NCBI RefSeq assembly: GCF_013618635.1 | Contig: NZ_JABLSJ010000001.1 | Coordinates: forward strand, 310,001-374,000 | Direction: 5' to 3' | Length of the DNA stretch: 64,000 nucleotides | DNA from: Thalassobacillus sp. CUG 92003 | Lineage (GTDB): Bacteria; Bacillota; Bacilli; Bacillales; Halobacillaceae | In this document: in pieces, positions 51,340-59,767 of the stretch | Numbering within the stretch: position 1 is the first letter of the stretch | Layout of the letters: each line of letters opens with the position of its first letter | Translations under genes and position numbers: made by a program | The notes under the pieces: generated by a model | Told to the model about the DNA's origin: nothing | Seen by the model: only the letters and a program-made list of their open reading frames with translations | Databases searched by the model: none

Positions 51340-52956
51340 ATGTATGAAGGTACACGTTTTCACATGTCGACTGATGTGTATCCCTTAGGAAAACAGCCGC
51401 TCGTGTACTATTTTAAGCAGAACGGAGAAGAACGGCCGCAGGAGACAGCGTACATTTATTATGGTGAACGATTTAACTGGGGCCAAATGTATGACGATGT
51501 GCGGGCGATGGCAGGCTACTTGTTGGAAAGTGGTTTCGAAAAAGGTGATCGGATCGGTCTGTTTATGCAAAACAGTCCGCAGTATGTGATTGCTCACTAT
51601 GCTGTTCAATTCATAGGTGCGATCGTTTGTCCGCTGAACCCCATGTATAAAGCAAGCGAGCTGGAATATTTGGCCGAAGAAGTAGGAATGACGGGACTTT
51701 TTTGTGGCGAAGAACTGCTTCGCGAATGGCGGAATACTCCTGTGGCTCTTCGGAAAGTGGTCGTGATCCGCTATGAAGATTATCTGCCAGAACGCTCCGA
51801 CATGCCTATACCTGAAGATATTAAGGGAGAGTCCGTCCCCCTGAAAAATCCGGAAGTGGCATGGCAAGAGGCCGTTGCGTCTGCATCTATTTTGGATGAG
51901 CCGGCTCCCGTGAACATGGATGATACTGCGCTGTTGGCCTTTACCTCAGGGACCACAGGACGTCCAAAAGCGGCTATGCTGAGTTATGAAAATGCCCTTT
52001 ATAAAACAGCTGTGTCCGTGGAGATGAATGACGTGGGAGATCGGGAAACGTGGCTGGCGGTGATGCCGCTCTGTCACATCGCCGGGATGGTGATGGGCGT
52101 TAATATCCCTGTGTTTACGGGCTCGCCATGTGTTTTGTTTGCCCGCTTTGATCCGCAGACGGTTTTACAAGCGCTCAATCGGTATGATGTCACCGTATGG
52201 TACAGCATTGCCCCGATGAACGAAGCGATTTTATCGATTGCTGAATCGGCACAGCTCCATCATTTACGGCTGAATTTGTGTACCAGCTTTGGTATGCCGG
52301 TAACAGAAAAGCTTGCTGCCCGTTGGAAGGAGCTAGCCCCAGACTGTGCTTTGTATGAAGGTGCCTACGGATTGAGTGAAACCCATACGGTTGATACTTA
52401 CATGCCGCGAGATCATGTGAAATTCGGCTCGGTCGGCGTTCCTGTAGCAGGTACGACGCTCGAGATCCATGATGCGGCGACAGGAGAGCCGCAACCTCCT
52501 GGTGCTCCCGGTGAAATTGTCATTCACAGTCCTGGTGTCTTTAAAGGGTACTGGGGCCGTCCTGATGCGACACGCGAAACCTACCGGGATGGGTGGCTGC
52601 ATACGGGGGACATCGGGTATATTGATGAGGAGGGCTACCTTTACTTTGAAGGGCGCATAAAAGAAATGATTAAATCTTCCGGTTTCAGCATATTCCCGGA
52701 TGATGTCGAAGCGCTCATTAAGGAACACCCAGCTGTTGCCCAAGTCGCTGTAATCGGTGTGCCTGATTCCAGTAAGGGGGAAGTCGTTAAAGCATTCGTC
52801 ATCCCTGATCCAGATCAACCACGGCTCAGTGAGGGAGATTTGATTCAGTGGGCCAAAGACCATATGGCCGCCTATAAAGTCCCGGCACACGTAGAATTCC
52901 GCGAAACCCTGCCCCAAACCGGCGCAGGCAAAATCCTCCGCCGGCACCTCGAATAA
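51340..52956 (+). CDS. Acyl-CoA ligase (AMP-binding) 2
   Basis: A 538-aa adenylate-forming acyl/aryl-CoA ligase. Motifs include LLAFTSGTTGRPKAAM (about 201-216), GAYGLSETHTVD (about 342-353), LHTGDIGYIDEEGY and the C-terminal QTGAGKILRR (about 526-535). It differs clearly from the ligase at 39861, so a different acid is likely. GTGAGGAGG precedes ATG 51340. It is 69 bp after the carboxyltransferase gene, probably co-transcribed. Repeat copy G starts 3 bp after its stop. Confidence 0.9.
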   Translation: MYEGTRFHMSTDVYPLGKQPLVYYFKQNGEERPQETAYIYYGERFNWGQMYDDVRAMAGYLLESGFEKGDRIGLFMQNSPQYVIAHYAVQFIGAIVCPLNPMYKASELEYLAEEVGMTGLFCGEELLREWRNTPVALRKVVVIRYEDYLPERSDMPIPEDIKGESVPLKNPEVAWQEAVASASILDEPAPVNMDDTALLAFTSGTTGRPKAAMLSYENALYKTAVSVEMNDVGDRETWLAVMPLCHIAGMVMGVNIPVFTGSPCVLFARFDPQTVLQALNRYDVTVWYSIAPMNEAILSIAESAQLHHLRLNLCTSFGMPVTEKLAARWKELAPDCALYEGAYGLSETHTVDTYMPRDHVKFGSVGVPVAGTTLEIHDAATGEPQPPGAPGEIVIHSPGVFKGYWGRPDATRETYRDGWLHTGDIGYIDEEGYLYFEGRIKEMIKSSGFSIFPDDVEALIKEHPAVAQVAVIGVPDSSKGEVVKAFVIPDPDQPRLSEGDLIQWAKDHMAAYKVPAHVEFRETLPQTGAGKILRRHLE

Positions 52957-52958
52957 AC

Positions 52959-53007
52959 GTACCTGGTACGAAAAGCGGTTTTTGAAATGAGCCGGGCGTG
53001 TCATTTT
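52959..53007 (+). repeat. GTACCTGGTAC element, copy G
   Basis: Head at 52959-52969 (followed by GAAAA) and tail GAAATGAGCCGGGCGTGTCA then TTTTT, ending at 53007. It begins 3 bp after the stop of the ligase gene. Confidence 0.88.
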
Positions 53008-53035
53008 TGTTTATGGAACTTCAGGTTTGGGGTTG

Positions 53036-53061
53036 CCCCAAGGCTCTGGGGTTCTTTTTTT
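53036..53061 (+). terminator. Intrinsic terminator after ligase 2
   Basis: CCCCA (53036-53040) pairs with TGGGG (53047-53051), followed by TTC and seven T. An overlapping upstream hairpin, TTGGGG / CCCCAA (53027-53041), could compete with it. Confidence 0.55.
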
Positions 53062-53217
53062 ATGTTTGATGTGAAATGGTAAACAAGATTTAACATTTTG
53101 CGTATGCAGCCGATGATACAAGTGAGGGCTATAAATCTATTAGCTATAAAAAAATGGTATACGATGGTTACATATTTTGTGATAGTTACTAAAGTTAATA
53201 TATAAGGCGGTGACAGT

Positions 53218-54033
53218 GTGGATAAAACATCAGTAATAGGGATACTTTTAGGCATCATTGCTATTGGTGTCGGAATGGTTTTGAAAGGTGTGAGTGCAGC
53301 AGCGATCATTAATCCGGCAGCCTTGCTGATTATCTTCCTCGGTACAGCAGCTTCGGTGTGTATTGCTTTTCCGGTCAGCACAATCAAAAAAATTCCGACT
53401 CTCTTTAAGATTATTTTTAAGGAAGAAGAGCAGCCAGATATAAAGGAATTAATTGAAACGTTCACGGAATGGGCCGACACGACGAGGCGTGAAGGGTTGC
53501 TCGAGTTAGAGCGCAAGATCCATGAAGTCGATGATCCATTTCTAAGGTCAGGTGTTCAGCTGGTTGTAGACGGTCAAACGCCCGAATTTATCCGTGACGT
53601 GATGCTGGAAAAAGTTGATGCGATGGAACAGCGCCATCAGAAGGGTGCATCTGTGTTCACACAAGCGGGGACTTATGCACCCACGCTGGGTGTGTTAGGA
53701 GCAGTGATCGGGCTGATCGCAGCGCTCGGTAATTTACAGGACATGGAGAAACTAGGGAGTGCTATTTCGGCCGCGTTTATTGCGACATTATTGGGGATTT
53801 TTTCAGGCTATGTGCTGTGGCATCCGTTTGCCAACAAATTAAAAGAAAAATCGAAGAATGAGATTCAGATCAAGCACATCATGATTGAAGGCATTCTATC
53901 GATTACCAATGCAGATTCCCCAATGATCATGAGGGATAAACTCAGCTCGTATCTGTCTCCGTCTGAGCTTTATGAAGAAACAGAAGAAATAGAAGAGCAG
54001 GAGGGAGAAGATGCGCAGAAAGAAACAGCATAA
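53218..54033 (+). CDS. motA: Flagellar motor stator protein MotA
   Basis: A 271-aa inner-membrane stator subunit. It has four hydrophobic segments (about 5-25, 33-53, 150-175, 183-203), the cytoplasmic loop between TM2 and TM3, and the conserved TYAPTLGVLGAVIGLI (about 154-169). It couples ion flow to flagellar rotation with MotB, which overlaps it by 23 bp. It starts with GTG 53218 behind AGGCGGTGA. No other flagellar genes are near. A Bacillus SigD-type promoter was looked for upstream but not convincingly found. Confidence 0.93.
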   Translation: MDKTSVIGILLGIIAIGVGMVLKGVSAAAIINPAALLIIFLGTAASVCIAFPVSTIKKIPTLFKIIFKEEEQPDIKELIETFTEWADTTRREGLLELERKIHEVDDPFLRSGVQLVVDGQTPEFIRDVMLEKVDAMEQRHQKGASVFTQAGTYAPTLGVLGAVIGLIAALGNLQDMEKLGSAISAAFIATLLGIFSGYVLWHPFANKLKEKSKNEIQIKHIMIEGILSITNADSPMIMRDKLSSYLSPSELYEETEEIEEQEGEDAQKETA

Positions 54034-54808
54034 AGATGAAAACCATGTGGATGAAACGTGGTTGATTCCTTACGCCGATATGTTGACGCTTCTCTTGGCC
54101 TTATTTATTGTTTTGTTTGCGATGAGTGAAGTTGATAATCAACGGTATGAACAACTTGCACAAGTTTTTAAAGGGGAATTCAATGGAGGGAATGGGATTT
54201 TAGAACAGCAAAACACGCCGTCAGAGGATCCCCCGCCAATCACGATCGATGAGGAAAGAGAAGAAGATGAAGAACGAGAGCAATTGGAACAACAAGAACC
54301 TGAGGAAAACAAGGAAAAAGAGGAAGGCGAAGTGGAACTCCGTCAATTAAGGGCGCTGCAGGATCAAGTGAACAATTACATTGAAAAAAATAATCTTGCA
54401 GACGTGTTTGGCACAAAATTATCGGACGAAGGCCTGCTCATTTCCATTTTTAACGAAGTGTTTTTTGAGTCGGGAAGTGCTACGGTAAGAGGCGAAGGTG
54501 AAACAATTGCCGGGGAGGTCTCCGAGTTTTTACATACAGACCCTCCTCACCAGATCGTCGTCAGCGGCCATACGGATAACCGCCCCATCAACAATGATGA
54601 ATTTTCCTCGAACTGGGATCTAAGCGTGATGCGTGCCGTTAATTTTATGAGTCTATTATTGGAAAACAGTGACCTGGATGCCAGCTTATTCAGTGCGAAA
54701 GGGTACGGGGAACATAACCCCGTCGCACCCAACGATACAGCAGACAATCGAGCCAAAAATCGCCGCGTCGAAATCCTCGTCCTACCCAACACCGAAATAG
54801 AATCATAA
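54011..54808 (+). CDS. motB: Flagellar motor stator protein MotB
   Basis: A 265-aa stator subunit: a short cytoplasmic tail, one TM helix with the ion-binding Asp in PYADMLTLLLALFIVLF (about 17-33), an unusually acidic Glu-rich linker (about 75-115) and a C-terminal OmpA-like peptidoglycan-binding domain (about 120-260, VVSGHTDNRPIN and AKNRRVEILV). The start is embedded in motA. The VPYAD-like context is MotB rather than MotS type, but ion choice (H or Na) cannot be decided by eye. Confidence 0.93.
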   Translation: MRRKKQHKDENHVDETWLIPYADMLTLLLALFIVLFAMSEVDNQRYEQLAQVFKGEFNGGNGILEQQNTPSEDPPPITIDEEREEDEEREQLEQQEPEENKEKEEGEVELRQLRALQDQVNNYIEKNNLADVFGTKLSDEGLLISIFNEVFFESGSATVRGEGETIAGEVSEFLHTDPPHQIVVSGHTDNRPINNDEFSSNWDLSVMRAVNFMSLLLENSDLDASLFSAKGYGEHNPVAPNDTADNRAKNRRVEILVLPNTEIES

Positions 54809-54822
54809 CACGTATCTGAAGC

Positions 54823-54869
54823 GTACCTGGTACAAAAACGAATAAATGAAAAGAGCCGGGCGTGCCAAA
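54823..54869 (+). repeat. GTACCTGGTAC element, copy H
   Basis: Forward copy, 14 bp after the motB stop, with tail GAAAAGAGCCGGGCGTGCCA. Its end is altered (GCCA instead of GTCAT), which makes the pairing with the inverted copy perfect. Confidence 0.88.
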
Positions 54870-54870
54870 A

Positions 54871-54915
54871 TGGCACGCCCGGCTCTTTTGAAATGCACTG
54901 ATTTGTACCAGGTAC
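54871..54915 (-). repeat. GTACCTGGTAC element, copy H-prime (inverted)
   Basis: Inverted copy directly facing copy H, with head GTACCAGGTAC at 54905-54915. It ends 15 bp before the GH3 stop codon. Confidence 0.88.
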
Positions 54916-54930
54916 GCATCAATTCTAGCA

Positions 54931-57096
54931 TCAATCGGTTAGGGTGAAGGTTCTGGTGGTGATGTTTTGGCTGTTGGGGCCGATGGATACTTGGAAGCGT
55001 CCGGGGTCGCTTGTATAGTCCAGGTTAGCATGGTGATAGCGCAGCTGGTCTTCTGTGATCGTAAACGCAATTGTCTTGGTTTCACCGGGCTCCAGAACGA
55101 TTTTTTGGAAGTCTTTCAATTCATTGACTGGCCTTACAATCTCACCGGCCACATCGCGAATATAAAGCTGGACGACTTCTTCACCAGCTGCCTCACCCGT
55201 ATTCGTCACGTTCACAGAGACATGCAGCGAATCCCAGGCCGTCATCGTGTCACTTGAAAGTGTGAGATTGCTGTATTCATAGGTGGTATAGCTCAACCCG
55301 AAGCCAAAGGGCAGCATCGGTTCGTTCGGTATGTCCAAATATTGAGAGACGAAGCGTTCCTGAGCATCGGGTGCATCTTTGGGACGCCCTGTGTTGAAAT
55401 GATTATAGTAGACAGGAACTTGTCCCACAGTGTAAGGGAATGACATCGCTAAGCGTCCTGAAGGGTTGACTGCCCCAAATAAGAGGTCTGCCACGGCTGA
55501 TCCGCCTTCGGTTCCGGGATACCAGGCTTCCAGCACAGCGTCCGCCTCATCGAGCACACCGTGCAAGTCGAGCGGCCGTCCATTAAATAGCACAGCTACG
55601 ACGGATTTGCCTAGGCTTTTCACACGCTCAATCAGCTTCAGTTGTGCATCAGGCAGCCGGATATCAGCGCGGCAGCCGGCTTCTCCGCTCATATAGGAAC
55701 GTTCCCCGAGTCCCAGAATAATAACGTCTGCTTCCTCAGCAGCATGGACAGCAGCTTGCATGTCTTCTTCCGTTCCGCTTTCCACGCTGCATCCTGGCGC
55801 GATGGTCAAGCGATCCGGATTTACATACTGTCTCAATCCGTCTTCAAGCGTCACTGTATCTTCTTCAGCACCGAGCCACGACCACGGCCCCAGAATGTCT
55901 GCATCCCGGGCGAACGGCCCTATTAAACTTACTTTCTGATTTGGGTTCAAGGGCAGCACGCGGTCATTTTTTAATAGAACAGAAGATTTGGCAGCCAGCT
56001 CCCGGGCAGCACTGCGATGTTCGGCGCAAAGAACGACCTGCTCTTCTAAAGCAGGGTCTGCACCCCGGTGTGGATTGTCAAATAAGCCGAGTTTTTGTTT
56101 CAGCTGAAGGATACGCAGAACGGCTTCATCAACAGTTTCCTCGTCAATGGCACCTTCCTCGATTAAACCTTGTAAATGACTGGTATAGCAGCCGGTCATC
56201 ATTTCAATGTCAACGCCTGCGGTGATGGCTTTTTGGGCCGCTTCTTTTTCATCTTCAGCGACACCGTGCGGAATCAGTTCTTTGACGGCTCCCCAGTCCG
56301 AAATAAGCACCCCGTCGAATCCCCATTCATCCCGCAAGAGATCTCGCATCAAAGGTTTGTTTCCGGTAGCAGGGACGCCGTTTAAGATATTGAATGATGT
56401 CATGACCATTTCGCAGCCTTCGTCGAGGGCAGCTTTATAAGCCGGCAAATACATCTCGCGCAGTTGGCGTTCGGACATATCCACGGTATTATAATCGCGC
56501 CCGCCTTCAGGTGCACCATAGGCAGCAAAGTGTTTGACGCATGCCGCCAGACGCCCGAGGTCACGGGTCACATCCTCGCCTTGAAAACCGCGGACATACG
56601 CTCGGGCTATTTCACTGTTTAGGTAAGGGTCTTCGCCCGTGGATTCCATCACTCTCCCCCAGCGTGGATCGCGAGACAGGTCAACCATAGGGGAAAAGGT
56701 AACGTGTACGCCTGAGACAGCTGCCTCATTTGCGGCGATTTCCGCGCTTTTCTCGGCAAGCTCCATATCCCAGGAACACCCGATGGCAAGCGGTACGGGG
56801 AAAATGGTTTTGTACCCATGGATGATATCTGACATGAATAACAACGGGATGCCTAAGCGATTTTCGGCAAGGTGGGTGTTCTGGATGTTCATGATTTCTT
56901 CCGCACCTGAAGCTCCGAGGACAGATCCTGTATCTTTTATACTTTCTTCATCAATTCCCATGTTTTTCATAGGACCGGTGATCTGCCCGCCGTCCGAAGC
57001 TCCTTTTAAAAACGGGGTTGCCAGCTGCACGAGCTGGCCTATCTTTTCGTTCAGTGTCATCTGTTCCAGCAACGAGGCGATGTGATTGTCCGCCAT
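54931..57096 (-). CDS. GH3 beta-glucosidase (cytoplasmic)
   Basis: A 721-aa family 3 glycoside hydrolase: N-terminal TIM barrel (about 1-330) with the nucleophile Asp in GVLISDWGAVK (near 270) and VKHFAAYG, a second alpha/beta domain (about 385-600, with GERSYMSGEAGCRAD) and a C-terminal Fn3-like domain. There is no signal peptide, so it cleaves imported beta-glucosides or xylosides in the cytoplasm. Its promoter and operator are divergent from the ABC operon that would supply its substrate. GGGAGG lies 7-8 bp before ATG. Confidence 0.92.
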   Translation of the reverse strand: MADNHIASLLEQMTLNEKIGQLVQLATPFLKGASDGGQITGPMKNMGIDEESIKDTGSVLGASGAEEIMNIQNTHLAENRLGIPLLFMSDIIHGYKTIFPVPLAIGCSWDMELAEKSAEIAANEAAVSGVHVTFSPMVDLSRDPRWGRVMESTGEDPYLNSEIARAYVRGFQGEDVTRDLGRLAACVKHFAAYGAPEGGRDYNTVDMSERQLREMYLPAYKAALDEGCEMVMTSFNILNGVPATGNKPLMRDLLRDEWGFDGVLISDWGAVKELIPHGVAEDEKEAAQKAITAGVDIEMMTGCYTSHLQGLIEEGAIDEETVDEAVLRILQLKQKLGLFDNPHRGADPALEEQVVLCAEHRSAARELAAKSSVLLKNDRVLPLNPNQKVSLIGPFARDADILGPWSWLGAEEDTVTLEDGLRQYVNPDRLTIAPGCSVESGTEEDMQAAVHAAEEADVIILGLGERSYMSGEAGCRADIRLPDAQLKLIERVKSLGKSVVAVLFNGRPLDLHGVLDEADAVLEAWYPGTEGGSAVADLLFGAVNPSGRLAMSFPYTVGQVPVYYNHFNTGRPKDAPDAQERFVSQYLDIPNEPMLPFGFGLSYTTYEYSNLTLSSDTMTAWDSLHVSVNVTNTGEAAGEEVVQLYIRDVAGEIVRPVNELKDFQKIVLEPGETKTIAFTITEDQLRYHHANLDYTSDPGRFQVSIGPNSQNITTRTFTLTD

Positions 57097-57126
57097 AAAA
57101 AAACCTCCCAGTTCATTCGATAAAAG

Positions 57127-57139
57127 TGAAACGTTTCGA
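57127..57139 (-). promoter_or_regulatory. Shared operator, GH3 side
   Basis: On the minus strand TCGAAACGTTTCA, identical to the 13-mer at 57372 on the plus strand. The core GAAACGTTTC is a perfect dyad of the LacI/CcpA type. It lies about +10 to +22 relative to the GH3 start site, a repressor position. Confidence 0.65.
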
Positions 57140-57154
57140 GTTTAGTATAATTGG

Positions 57155-57183
57155 AGTATAAGCGCTTTTTTTATACGAGTCAA
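57155..57183 (-). promoter_or_regulatory. Sigma-A promoter of the GH3 gene
   Basis: Minus strand TTGACT (57183-57178), 17-bp spacer, TATACT (57160-57155). The spacer contains AGCGCTT, part of a cre-like sequence. Confidence 0.75.
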
Positions 57184-57335
57184 TCGTGAAAATACATTTC
57201 TCTATTTATATTGAAAAAGGTAAATATTTGCTTTTTAATGCTTATATGCCAGTGTTATAGCGCTTTTCGGCCCCTTAAATTCCTTGGAAAAATGACCTCG
57301 CCGCCAATAAAATTACAAAAATTTTCGAAAAACTA

Positions 57336-57364
57336 TTGAAAGCGGATACACGATTCATTACAAT
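57336..57364 (+). promoter_or_regulatory. Sigma-A promoter of the sugar ABC operon
   Basis: TTGAAA (57336-57341), 17-bp spacer, TACAAT (57359-57364). Transcription should start near 57371, at the edge of the operator. Confidence 0.75.
57337..57350 (+). promoter_or_regulatory. cre-like site (CcpA) on the ABC promoter
   Basis: TGAAAGCGGATACA fits the cre pattern and overlaps the -35 element, so glucose repression by CcpA is expected. Confidence 0.65.
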
Positions 57365-57371
57365 CAATGTA

Positions 57372-57384
57372 TCGAAACGTTTCA
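57372..57384 (+). promoter_or_regulatory. Shared operator, ABC side
   Basis: TCGAAACGTTTCA at about +2 to +14 of the ABC promoter, identical to the copy facing the GH3 gene. A LacI-family repressor is the likely ligand; its gene is not in the window. Confidence 0.65.
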
Positions 57385-57493
57385 ATAAAAGTTTGTTGAG
57401 GAGGAAAGAATTCAGCTTTGGTCATAACATGAGGCAAGGTCGAGTGGGCGCTATCGTTCTATCATTTAACTTATTAAAAGGAGTCGGTTGGTA

Positions 57494-58729
57494 ATGAAAA
57501 AATCGTTGGTAATGATCATGCTTTCGACAATGGTAATGGCTGCTTTTCTCAGTGGTTGTTCCAACAGCGAAAGTAATGCTGATGGGGATGACAAGACTAT
57601 TTCTGTTTGGGCCATGGGGGAAGAAGGTAAAAAGCTGAAAGATTTGGCCGCGAAATTCGAGCAGCAATCTGATGTCAAAGTGGATGTTCAGGCGATTCCG
57701 TGGGACAGTGCTCATGATAAGCTGTTGACGGCAGTTGCTTCCCAGAACGGACCTGACGTGCTGCAGTTGGGGACGACCTGGGTGCCTGAATTTGCTGAGG
57801 CAGGTGCGTTGCTAGATTTAACAGAGTATCAGGAAGAGTATCCGGAATTTAAACAAGAAAACTACTTTGAAGGCGCTCAGGACACGATGGAGTACGATGG
57901 CCAAGTGATCGGCGTGCCATGGTATGTCGAAACCCGTGTTCTTTACTATCGTGAAGATTTGTTGGCAGAAGTAGGCTATGATGAAGCACCGGCTACATGG
58001 GACGAGTTGAAGGATGCCTCGAGTAAACTTGCTGATCGTGGCGAAGGGCAATACGGACTAGATATTGACCAGAATGATCAAATCACACCGTTCATTTTCG
58101 CCTGGCAAAATGGGTATGAAGCGGATATGGAAAACGATGATTTGAACTTGGACAGCCCTGAATTCGTTGGGGCAATCGAGTATTATCACAGCTTCTTTGA
58201 AGAAGGCATCAGCCAGACGACAGAAGGAGAAGATATTACACAAGCCTTCAGTAAAGGGTCGAAGCCGATGTTCTTCAGCGGCCCTTGGATGATCAGCATT
58301 CTGAATGATCAGGCTCCTGATTTGAAAGGTAAATGGGGCACGGCGGTTATGCCGAAGAAGGAAACAGGAGATTCCAGTATCGGCGGTGCTAACTTTTCCA
58401 TCTTCCATAACTCTGAAAAAGTAGATGAGTCACTCGAATTCCTTTCCTTCATAAGCGAAGTCGATACACAGATGGATTGGTTGGAGATGTCTAACACCTT
58501 ACCGTCTCGCGTTGAAGCATGGGAAAAATCTTCCTTACAAGACGATCCGATGTACGCTAGCTTCGGAAAACAGCTGGAGAATGCGAACGCTGGGCCGCAG
58601 ATAGAAGAGTGGGATCAGGTGACGCAAGAGTTGTTGGACAGCATTGAACGGATTAATAAAGGCGATGCTGATGTAGAAGCAGAGCTGGAGAAATTCAACG
58701 AAAAAGTTCAGGAAATCAGAAGCGAATAA
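57494..58729 (+). CDS. Extracellular sugar-binding lipoprotein (family 1)
   Basis: A 411-aa solute-binding lipoprotein of the maltose/multiple-sugar type. The signal peptide ends with the lipobox LSGC (Cys at about residue 22), followed by a Ser/Asn-rich linker. The body shows SVWAMGEEG, DVLQLGTTWVPEFA and YREDLLAEVGYDEAPATWDEL, typical of CUT1 binding proteins. AAAAGGAG precedes ATG 57494. It captures an oligosaccharide for the two permeases downstream. Confidence 0.9.
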   Translation: MKKSLVMIMLSTMVMAAFLSGCSNSESNADGDDKTISVWAMGEEGKKLKDLAAKFEQQSDVKVDVQAIPWDSAHDKLLTAVASQNGPDVLQLGTTWVPEFAEAGALLDLTEYQEEYPEFKQENYFEGAQDTMEYDGQVIGVPWYVETRVLYYREDLLAEVGYDEAPATWDELKDASSKLADRGEGQYGLDIDQNDQITPFIFAWQNGYEADMENDDLNLDSPEFVGAIEYYHSFFEEGISQTTEGEDITQAFSKGSKPMFFSGPWMISILNDQAPDLKGKWGTAVMPKKETGDSSIGGANFSIFHNSEKVDESLEFLSFISEVDTQMDWLEMSNTLPSRVEAWEKSSLQDDPMYASFGKQLENANAGPQIEEWDQVTQELLDSIERINKGDADVEAELEKFNEKVQEIRSE

Positions 58730-58749
58730 ATATGTCCGAACGACTGAGT

Positions 58750-58790
58750 GAAATAGCGGGGGCAGCGATAAGCCGCTGTCGCCCTGTTTC
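58750..58790 (+). other. Intercistronic hairpin after the binding-protein gene
   Basis: GAAATAGCGGGGGCAGCG (58750-58767) can pair, with a bulge, with CGCTGTCGCCCTGTTTC (58774-58790). A smaller CACC / GGTG hairpin follows. Such structures commonly stabilise the binding-protein mRNA over the permease mRNA. There is no strong T-run, so it is not called a terminator. Confidence 0.45.
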
Positions 58791-58835
58791 ATCACCTTAT
58801 GCGGTGAAAAAGCAAATGGAGTAAGGTGGGAGAAT

Positions 58836-59735
58836 ATGAATGATGTATTCAGACGTACATTGAGAAATCGACATCCCTATATGTTTATAGCGCCAGCCGT
58901 CATTTTGCTGACGATCTTCAGCATCATTCCCATTTTGATTGCTTTTGTCATCAGCTTTACGAATTTGGATCTGAAAGGGTTGGCTGATTGGTCCAATATT
59001 GAATTTATCGGGTTGGAAAATTATAAAGAGCTTCTGAGTGATGACGTCTTTGTGACTTCGCTCCTTAATACAGGGTTTTATGTCGTGATTGGCGTACCCC
59101 TGGTCATCATTTGTTCGTTGTCGATTGCTTTACTGCTCAATTATGGCACGAGCATGCTGTTTAAAATTTTTCGTTCCGTCTATTACATGCCGTCGATCAC
59201 CAATATTATCGCGGTCGCTGTGATTTGGGGCTATCTTTATAACACGGAATATGGCTTGTTTAACTATTTGCTTTCATTAATGAGTATTGAGAACATCCCC
59301 TGGCTTGAAGAACCGACGATCGCCAAAATATCGTTAATCATTTTGGCTGTCTGGAAAGGCATCGGGATTAATATGATTATCTTTTTAGCAGCTTTACAGG
59401 GCATTCCGCGTTCCTATTATGAAGCAGCTGAAATGGATGGGGCCAATCGCGTGCAGATGCTGTTCAACGTGACGCTCCCGTTATTGCGCTATGCCACCTT
59501 CTTTGTAACCGTCACGACGTTAATCGGCTGGATGCAGTTTTTTGAAGAACCATTTGTTATGACGGATGGGGGACCGCTTGACGGTACGATTTCTATCGCC
59601 CTGTTCATTTATAAGGAAGGTTTTCAGTATAGCGAATTCGGCTACGCCGCTGCCGGATCATTCGTATTATTCATGTTGATTATTGTGGTGACACTCGTGC
59701 AATTCAAACTAAGGAAATCGGACGTTGAACACTAA
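58836..59735 (+). CDS. Sugar ABC transporter permease (CUT1, MalF-like)
   Basis: A 299-aa membrane protein with six TM segments and the permease EAA loop YYEAAEMDGANRVQMLFNVTLP (around residues 191-212; the conserved EAA and G are present). It is typical of the first permease of CUT1 oligosaccharide importers. AAGGTGGGAG precedes ATG 58836. Confidence 0.92.
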   Translation: MNDVFRRTLRNRHPYMFIAPAVILLTIFSIIPILIAFVISFTNLDLKGLADWSNIEFIGLENYKELLSDDVFVTSLLNTGFYVVIGVPLVIICSLSIALLLNYGTSMLFKIFRSVYYMPSITNIIAVAVIWGYLYNTEYGLFNYLLSLMSIENIPWLEEPTIAKISLIILAVWKGIGINMIIFLAALQGIPRSYYEAAEMDGANRVQMLFNVTLPLLRYATFFVTVTTLIGWMQFFEEPFVMTDGGPLDGTISIALFIYKEGFQYSEFGYAAAGSFVLFMLIIVVTLVQFKLRKSDVEH

Positions 59736-59767
59736 GAGCGGTCAGATTGCAGACGGAGGTGACGAAC

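Larger units (their letters stand above)
54821..54917. terminator. Head-to-head repeat pair forming a bidirectional hairpin
   Basis: Two GTACCTGGTAC elements (heads at 54823-54833 and, inverted, 54905-54915) face each other. Outer arms of 16 bp (54821-54836 / 54902-54917) and a perfect inner 19-bp stem (54849-54867 / 54871-54889, loop AAA) with TTTT at its end make a strong bidirectional terminator between convergent motB and the GH3 gene. Confidence 0.8.

Noticed and set aside
53062-53217. SigD-type (flagellar) promoter for motAB
   Set aside because: I looked for a TAAA box and a GCCGATAT-like box at the proper spacing and found none that was convincing.
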